This document shows positions 8,637 to 13,051 of a stretch of DNA of 13,051 nt, piece after piece. A program made the position numbers and the translations under genes. Under the pieces are notes generated by a model. That model did not search any database and was not told the DNA's origin. It saw nothing but the letters and a program-made list of their open reading frames with translations. Where the stretch lies: assembly GCA_016256075.1 (NCBI GenBank), contig SDVU01000474.1, forward strand, positions 1-13,051. The letters run 5' to 3'. Origin of the DNA: Dictyocoela muelleri (Eukaryota; Microsporidia). Positions within the stretch are counted from its first letter, which is position 1; every line of letters starts with the position of its first letter.

Positions 8637-8858
8637 GGATCAGATAGCTCAGTGGTTAACACTCTGAATGTTAAATTTAAGTATCTAGGTTCGGATCATA
8701 TTGACGTTAGTCTATAATAAATAAATAGAGATGACATTAATCTATGAATTACTACAGAAATATAGTAGTAATATACAGTTGTTCTAATGTGGTATAGCAG
8801 ATTAAAACTTAGTCTGATATGAAAATAAAGCATAAAAGACACTCCTAGATGTGGGGAT
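8637..8858 (+). mobile_element. tRNA-headed SINE-like repeat, copy 2, 5' part
   Basis: This is the 5' portion of the second copy. The A-box-like TAGCTCAGTGG at 8645-8655 is a full match to the polymerase III consensus, and the B-box-like GGTTCGGATC starts at 8688. The body (AATAAATA, GAAATATAGTA.TAATATACAGTTGT, GTGGTATAGC.GATTA) runs parallel to copy 3 with roughly three-quarters or more identity by eye. It stops abruptly at 8858, where a Merlin element is inserted; the remainder resumes at 9835. Confidence 0.78.
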
Positions 8859-9834
8859 GGAGTGAAGTAAAGCAAAATTGCAAAAAGTGGCTTATACTAA
8901 AAAAAATACAAATACCCCTTATGACATAAAATGAAAATGGTTTAATTCACATCTTTCATATATTCTTACTTGAATTATTACAAAGAAAGCGTTGTGATAG
9001 ATGCCAAGGTGAGTAATACCTTTCCAATAATGAGAAACTGATGATGAGGTCCGATATTTGATTTGTGGGAGAAGTATATCCATTTTTTAGGATACTCCAT
9101 TTTTCTCCTCCAAGCTTTGTATTTTGACTAAGCTTAAATTAATACAATATTGGTTGGTCAGTGTTGATTATCGAGGTATGGTAGAGTTGTTAGATGTCTC
9201 CAAGCAAATCATCTCGTCTAACCTTCAAAGACTTGTGTCCAGAGTATCAAAAAAATATTATGAAAAAATAAATCCAATATGTGGTCCGGGTGTAATTATG
9301 AGATTGATGAGTCAACGATGGAAACCCGTAAATAAAATAGGGGTCATACGTCGAAGGTGTTTGGATACTTGGTACTGTAGAGAGAAGCTCTAATCGAAGA
9401 ATAGTCATGATAGAGGTCAAAATAAGAGATGCCTCCACATCGATTTCCTTTTATAGAGAGGTATGTAAAGCGAGGAAGTATTGTATATACTGATGGATGT
9501 AGGGGATATTCTTCTTTGAGTGCACATGGCTATATTCATTTTACAGTTAACCATCGCCATCACTTTGTAGATCCTTTTACCGGCGTCCACACAAACACTA
9601 TTGAAGGTAATTGGGCAGCGTTGAAAATACATGTGGCTCCTTGATGTTTTAGTATTGGGTTGGAAGAAAGGCATCTACTCAGGTTCATGATTGTAAGGAA
9701 TGAAAAATGTGGTTTGAAGAGTATATTAGATTTATTAAAAAATAAAATATATTTTTTTCTGATAATTGGGAAAAGGGGTTTATTGGTGATTTTTTAGTAT
9801 AAGCCTCTTTTTGCAATTTTGCTTAACTTTCTCC
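8859..9834 (+). mobile_element. Merlin DNA transposon nested in SINE copy 2
   Basis: Element of 976 bp with inverted ends of about 44 bp. From 8871 to 8902 the left end is the inverse of the right end (9791-9822) with a single mismatch; the outermost part (GGAG..AAGT.AAGC) has a one-base length difference. Ends beginning GGAG and an 8-bp target duplication are typical of Merlin. It carries one transposase relic in the same orientation. The near-identical ends together with a broken gene mean either a fairly young insertion of an already defective copy or slow decay of the ends. Confidence 0.88.
8931..9797 (+). pseudogene. Merlin/ISXO2-like DDE transposase relic
   Basis: A transposase of the same type as the one at 1990-2782 but of a clearly different lineage. 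The N-terminus has a Cys pair, KRCDRCQGE (8987-9013), then RYLICGRSISIF and DTPFFSSKL, a helical region (LIQYWLVSVDYRGMVELLDV, 9139-9198), CGPGV (9280-9294), EIDESTMETRK (first Asp 9306-9308), VYTDGCRGYSSL (second Asp 9492-9494), VNHRHHFVDPF and HTNTIEGNWAALK (Glu 9603-9605). The C-terminal LLRFMIVRNEK helix continues past a TGA at 9642 to a stop at 9795-9797 inside the right terminal repeat. The three catalytic residues are present. There are about four frame changes (near 9030-9050, 9295, 9355 and 9425) and several stops (9014, 9333, 9642), so it is not functional. The start codon is not certain; ATG 8931 is the first in the element. Confidence 0.87.
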
Positions 9835-10057
9835 GTGGGGAAGAGTTCGGATACACATATTTGCAAAAAATGGGAAAAAAGAATAAAAGCCTCTAATTAC
9901 CTGTATGTTGCTGAGTCATTGATAAAACGAAAATCGCATATACTGCTGGGTCTATTTGTAGGTTAGAATTGACCTAAACTGACCATGAGAATCAAATTCT
10001 AAAGGCTATGGTAGGAGACACTCTCCATATTGGAGCTATGGGTGTTGTTAACATGTA
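9835..10057 (+). mobile_element. tRNA-headed SINE-like repeat, copy 2, 3' part
   Basis: After the Merlin right end the SINE-like body resumes: GTGGGGAAGAGTTCGGATAC...TTGCAAAAA parallels GTGAGGATGAGTGCGGCGAC...GGCAAAAA of copy 3, and AAAAGCCTCTAATTACCTGTA at 9884-9904 is identical to the last 21 bases of the window (13031-13051). Similarity cannot be followed further because copy 3 leaves the window. Bases 9905-10057 are less AT-rich than what follows and contain small stems (TAGGT...ACCTA near 9960; CTCC...GGAG near 10024). I place the end tentatively at the return to pure A/T sequence. Confidence 0.65.
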
Positions 10058-10729
10058 ATATATAAATATTAAATTTTTTTTATCCAAAAAATTACTAACA
10101 TATTAAAAGTCCAAAAAATGGTTTAATATCTCTAAATAAAACATTTATTTTCAAAATAATATAAAAGTTTTGTGTTAGAAAAAATAATTTAAATAAAAGT
10201 GTTTATAATATAAAATTATATATATACATATATCTGTCACATTATCATTACTATTTTTTTATTCTAACCTTTACTTTTACATTTACTGTTGCTTTATAAA
10301 GCATATTTTAAAAATAAAAAAATATTGTAAAGTGAAACATGATTATATCTTAGAAGTATAAGTGAAATATTTTACAAAATTTTACCATAAAACCAAACAC
10401 TTATAATTATATACTTGGTAAATGTTGGTTTTACTTATAGGCGTATATTTTTATCAGGCCTTTTTAAAGTGCCAATAATTTTTAAAATAAAAAAAGTTAT
10501 AAAAAAATAATTTTAAAATTTTATACATATTTTTAATAAATTAAATTCTTAAAATTGACGAATTAATTATAGTTTTATTAAATTTCACGCACCAAATTTC
10601 ATAAATGTACAACTTTTTAGTAATTTTTAAAATTCAAAGCAGAATTGTTTATTAGAACAAAATTTGATATATCATCTATTTTTTACTTTATTTTATTGTC
10701 AAAATTAATAAACTCTAAAAACAATATTA
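10058..10729. other. Unassigned AT-rich stretch
   Basis: A/T runs with no readable protein. A loose inverted pair, TAAAACCAA at about 10387 and its inverse near 10425-10440, is the only structure noticed and may be chance. Confidence 0.4.
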
Positions 10730-11568
10730 ATTTGCGCGCGCAGCGCGCGACATCTGCGAAGCGCGCGACATTTTTAATAAATAATTAGAAATAGCCCGAA
10801 TTGAGTTGAACCTGGTAAGCGTCACATATAAATTAAGAACCACGGAACTAGAAGACCAAGAATAATAAAAAAAATAAACGTTATAAATAGTTTTTCTATT
10901 AATAAATAAATTTTATGTGCTAATTAGTTTTAAAAGTTAAACAAATTTATAATAAAGTTCGAATATTTTTTGGTGATATAAGGAATAAATATTGACTAAT
11001 AGGACAAAAACTGGTACTACAACGGTTTAGAGGACTAAAAAAATCTTAAGAAAAAGTATAAAATCTAAAGATCCGTATTTTTTTGCTCATTATAAATACG
11101 AGAAAATTTTGATTACTTTTTAAACTAAATATTTAATATATTTGAGATTTGTAAATTACTAATTTCGGTAATGAATTTCAATTCATAAAAAATTGGTTCA
11201 AGACTAATAACCAGCATAAAATTACAGATCTTGTTTATAAATTTCTCTAAGCTCTTTTTCCTGGGACCAAAAACCGTAAGAGTACTGAAAATTGTATATG
11301 AAAGTCAATAAAATAAATTCTACAATTGGACAATAAAATTTTTTAAAATAAAAATTTACAAATAGCTTCTATCATGCAGACAAAATTATGTATTTATTCT
11401 TAATGACAGTTTTAAAATTTATTTATAAATAATAATCTATTTATATTGTTTTTTAATATTTTTGTCTTCTAGTTCAGAGGTTCATAATTTATATTGTGGT
11501 TACACTTACCAGGATTCAACATCAATTAAAGCGATTTTAGTTATTTATGAAAAATTTCGCTCGTGACA
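10730..11568. mobile_element. Long diverged foldback element, about 840 bp
   Basis: The two ends are inverse copies over well over 100 bp: CCTGGTAAG at 10811-10819 answers CTTACCAGG at 11506-11514, and GAACTAGAAGAC at 10845-10856 is the exact inverse of 11464-11475. Pairing extends outward (TAAATAA and a GCG-rich end) and, with more gaps, inward to near the centre (GGTACTAC.ACGGTTT against AGTACTCTTACGGTTTTT). The left terminus has the motif GCGCGCGACAT twice (10744-10754, 10761-10771), so it is expanded compared with the right terminus CGCTCGTGAC (11559-11568). A possible imperfect target repeat is ACAATATTA / ATAATATTT. No ORF is visible. The divergence between arms points to an old element. 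Confidence 0.72.
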
Positions 11569-12756
11569 TAATATTTTTTTTGAATTTAAAAAATCAAGTC
11601 AAGTAAATATTCCTCAGACCCCTAAAAACTTGAAATTACTTTTAACAAGCGGTGAAGTGATGATTATTATATGAAATAATAGGTATTATTATGAAAATAT
11701 CTGATATGAAATTATGATGATGTGTGAACAAATATATGAGAGTTTTTAAAAAAAAGCTTAGATACTATCTTTAGAGAAGTGTGTCTATAATTTGTCATAG
11801 TTTAAAGTGCTACCTTTAATAAATATTTACAAAAAAATACCAAAAAATATGTATATTTTAATTATTTTATTTAAAATATATTCTAAAATTTCAATAAAAA
11901 TTTCATTAAACTTTTTTTGATTTACTTTAATCATATAACTTTTTAGAAAAAAATATTTTGCAATTCAATTGTTTATATTATCACGATTTTTACGTATTTC
12001 TATGCATAGATGCCTCTAAATGTACCAGAAACCTATGATATCATTCATTTCTGTTACATCAAACCTATTAAATTCCTTAAAACATACACAACTTTATGAT
12101 TTAGGCAAAGATTTTCAGATAGTCTCAGATATTATCAATTCCTATCAATATTAAATATGCTTAAACACACATTTTATCGTCCTATATCTCAGTAAGTGTA
12201 TAATTTCACTTTTTTTAAGATGCTGAAGTAAAAAATTGCGATTTTACACACAAATACAGTGCCACGAATACTCAAATCATGTCCTTCTTTTATAATCTGA
12301 GAGCTTGATTTGTTTTATCCCTCTTATACAGATTACTGGGTCTTCAACTTCTACAACTTAATCAAAACGACTGATAAAATTAGGCTTTTTAGAAGAATAC
12401 AATTCATATCATCTTTTTCATTTTTCTTAATAGAAAAAAATAGTTGCATCAATACACTATGATACTTATTTAGGTGTTTATAAATTGATTAATTTAGAAT
12501 CATATATATGATATACACTAATTTTGTTATTTTTTAATTTGTGCTTGTAAATGATTCCTTTTGACGACATGATGATATTTTACTTCTATAGATATTTTTT
12601 TTATTTTTAACCGTTATAATATGTATAAAGGAAGGCGATGAACAAATGAGACGGAGTAGTGGCAATTTTAATCTTCTTTTATAAACAATATTTGTAAAAA
12701 AACAATATTTATAAAAATTTCATTCGGAATATTAAAACACATAAAGGGAAAAAATT
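11569..12756. other. Long stretch without recognisable genes
   Basis: Nothing that I can support as a gene. The part at about 12160-12420 is less AT-biased, and its minus strand gives a discontinuous reading with Cys and Trp residues (for example SWHCICV) that faintly recalls a Merlin N-terminus, but no catalytic motif follows. A 17-bp unit AACAATATTTGTAAAAA is tandemly duplicated at 12684-12700 and 12701-12717 with one change. Confidence 0.4.
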
Positions 12757-13051
12757 AGCCAGATATCTCAGTGGTTAACACTCTTGAATGTAAAATTTAA
12801 GTATCGTGGTTCGAATCCCACTAACGTCACTCTTTAATAAATAATTAGGGAATGTCATTAAGCGGTCAAAAACTATAGAAATATAGTATTAATATACAGT
12901 TGTACCAGTGTGGTATAGCTGATTAGGACTTGGTCTAATATGACAATGAAGCAGAAGGGACTCTACTAGGTGTGAGGATGAGTGCGGCGACGCATCTCGG
13001 CAAAAAGTAGTGATAAATAAAATATCATGAAAAAGCCTCTAATTACCTGTA
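12757..13051 (+). mobile_element. tRNA-headed SINE-like repeat, copy 3, cut by window end
   Basis: The best preserved copy. It starts AGCCAGATATCTCAGTGG (the A-box region, one change from copy 2) and has a perfect B-box, GGTTCGAATCC, at 12808-12818. The body includes GAAATATAGTATTAATATAC, GTGGTATAGCTGATTAGGAC, GAAGCAGAAGGGACTC and CTACTAGGTGTGAGGATGAG, then GCAAAAAGTAG and the shared AAAAGCCTCTAATTACCTGTA at the window end. It is uninterrupted at the point where copy 2 is split. The D and anticodon stems do not fold well, so this is a tRNA-derived head and not a working tRNA gene. No poly(A) or short-repeat tail is reached before the window ends. Confidence 0.75.

Larger units (their letters stand above)
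8851..9842. repeat. 8-bp target duplication around the second Merlin element
   Basis: GTGGGGAT at 8851-8858 and GTGGGGAA at 9835-9842 flank the Merlin element and differ at one position. The uninterrupted equivalents are GTGAGGAT at 12972-12979 in SINE copy 3 and GTAAGGAT at 5531-5538 in copy 1, which act as empty sites. Confidence 0.82.

Noticed and set aside
9247-9674. Two minus-strand frames (9247-9438 and 9417-9674)
   Set aside because: They lie antisense to the Merlin transposase relic, which has clear family motifs on the plus strand.
12160-12420. Minus-strand remnant of another Merlin N-terminus
   Set aside because: Only scattered Cys/Trp residues fit; there are many stops and no GGPG, DES or TDG motif follows.
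12757-12828. Functional tRNA gene
   Set aside because: The promoter boxes are good, but the D and anticodon stems do not pair, the T stem is irregular, and the sequence recurs as the head of a longer repeat.

Overview
This window is a very AT-rich, gene-poor stretch of eukaryotic DNA made almost entirely of transposable-element remains. I find no intact protein gene, no rRNA and no convincing functional tRNA. The readable coding traces are transposases: two Merlin/IS1016-type (ISXO2-like DDE) relics, one FLYWCH-MULE relic, and one very worn Tc1/mariner-like relic. This mix in such AT-rich DNA would fit a repeat-bloated microsporidian genome. An AT-rich invertebrate genome cannot be excluded, because no host gene is present to decide.

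Layout. Bases 1-73 are an almost perfect hairpin cut by the window edge. Bases 213-1384 are a non-autonomous element with GG...CC ends and a perfect 8-bp target duplication; it contains a second insertion, a 483-bp foldback (518-1000) with a perfect 9-bp target duplication. Bases 1742-2990 are a decayed Merlin element whose transposase relic runs 1990-2782. A 13-bp minisatellite lies at 3239-3402. Bases 3968-5200 are a Tc1/mariner-like element in TA, with its transposase trace on the minus strand. A tRNA-headed repeat (SINE-like copy 1) starts at 5324 and is followed by a MULE transposase relic (5667-6979). Bases 8216-8530 are a long foldback. SINE-like copy 2 starts at 8637 and is split by a complete-ended Merlin element (8859-9834); its 3' part resumes at 9835. 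A long, diverged foldback occupies about 10730-11568. SINE-like copy 3 starts at 12757 and runs off the end.

The window works as an insertion chronicle. The strongest cases are the Merlin inside SINE copy 2, where copies 1 and 3 supply the empty site, and the foldback inside the Merlin-like non-autonomous element. Four independent terminal-inverted-repeat elements carry direct evidence of how they inserted (8-bp, 9-bp, 8-bp and TA duplications). A repeated oddity is that several elements carry their terminal repeat doubled back on itself as a mini-palindrome at one end. The least familiar component is the tRNA-headed repeat family, present three times in 13 kb. All comparisons are by eye; no database search was possible.
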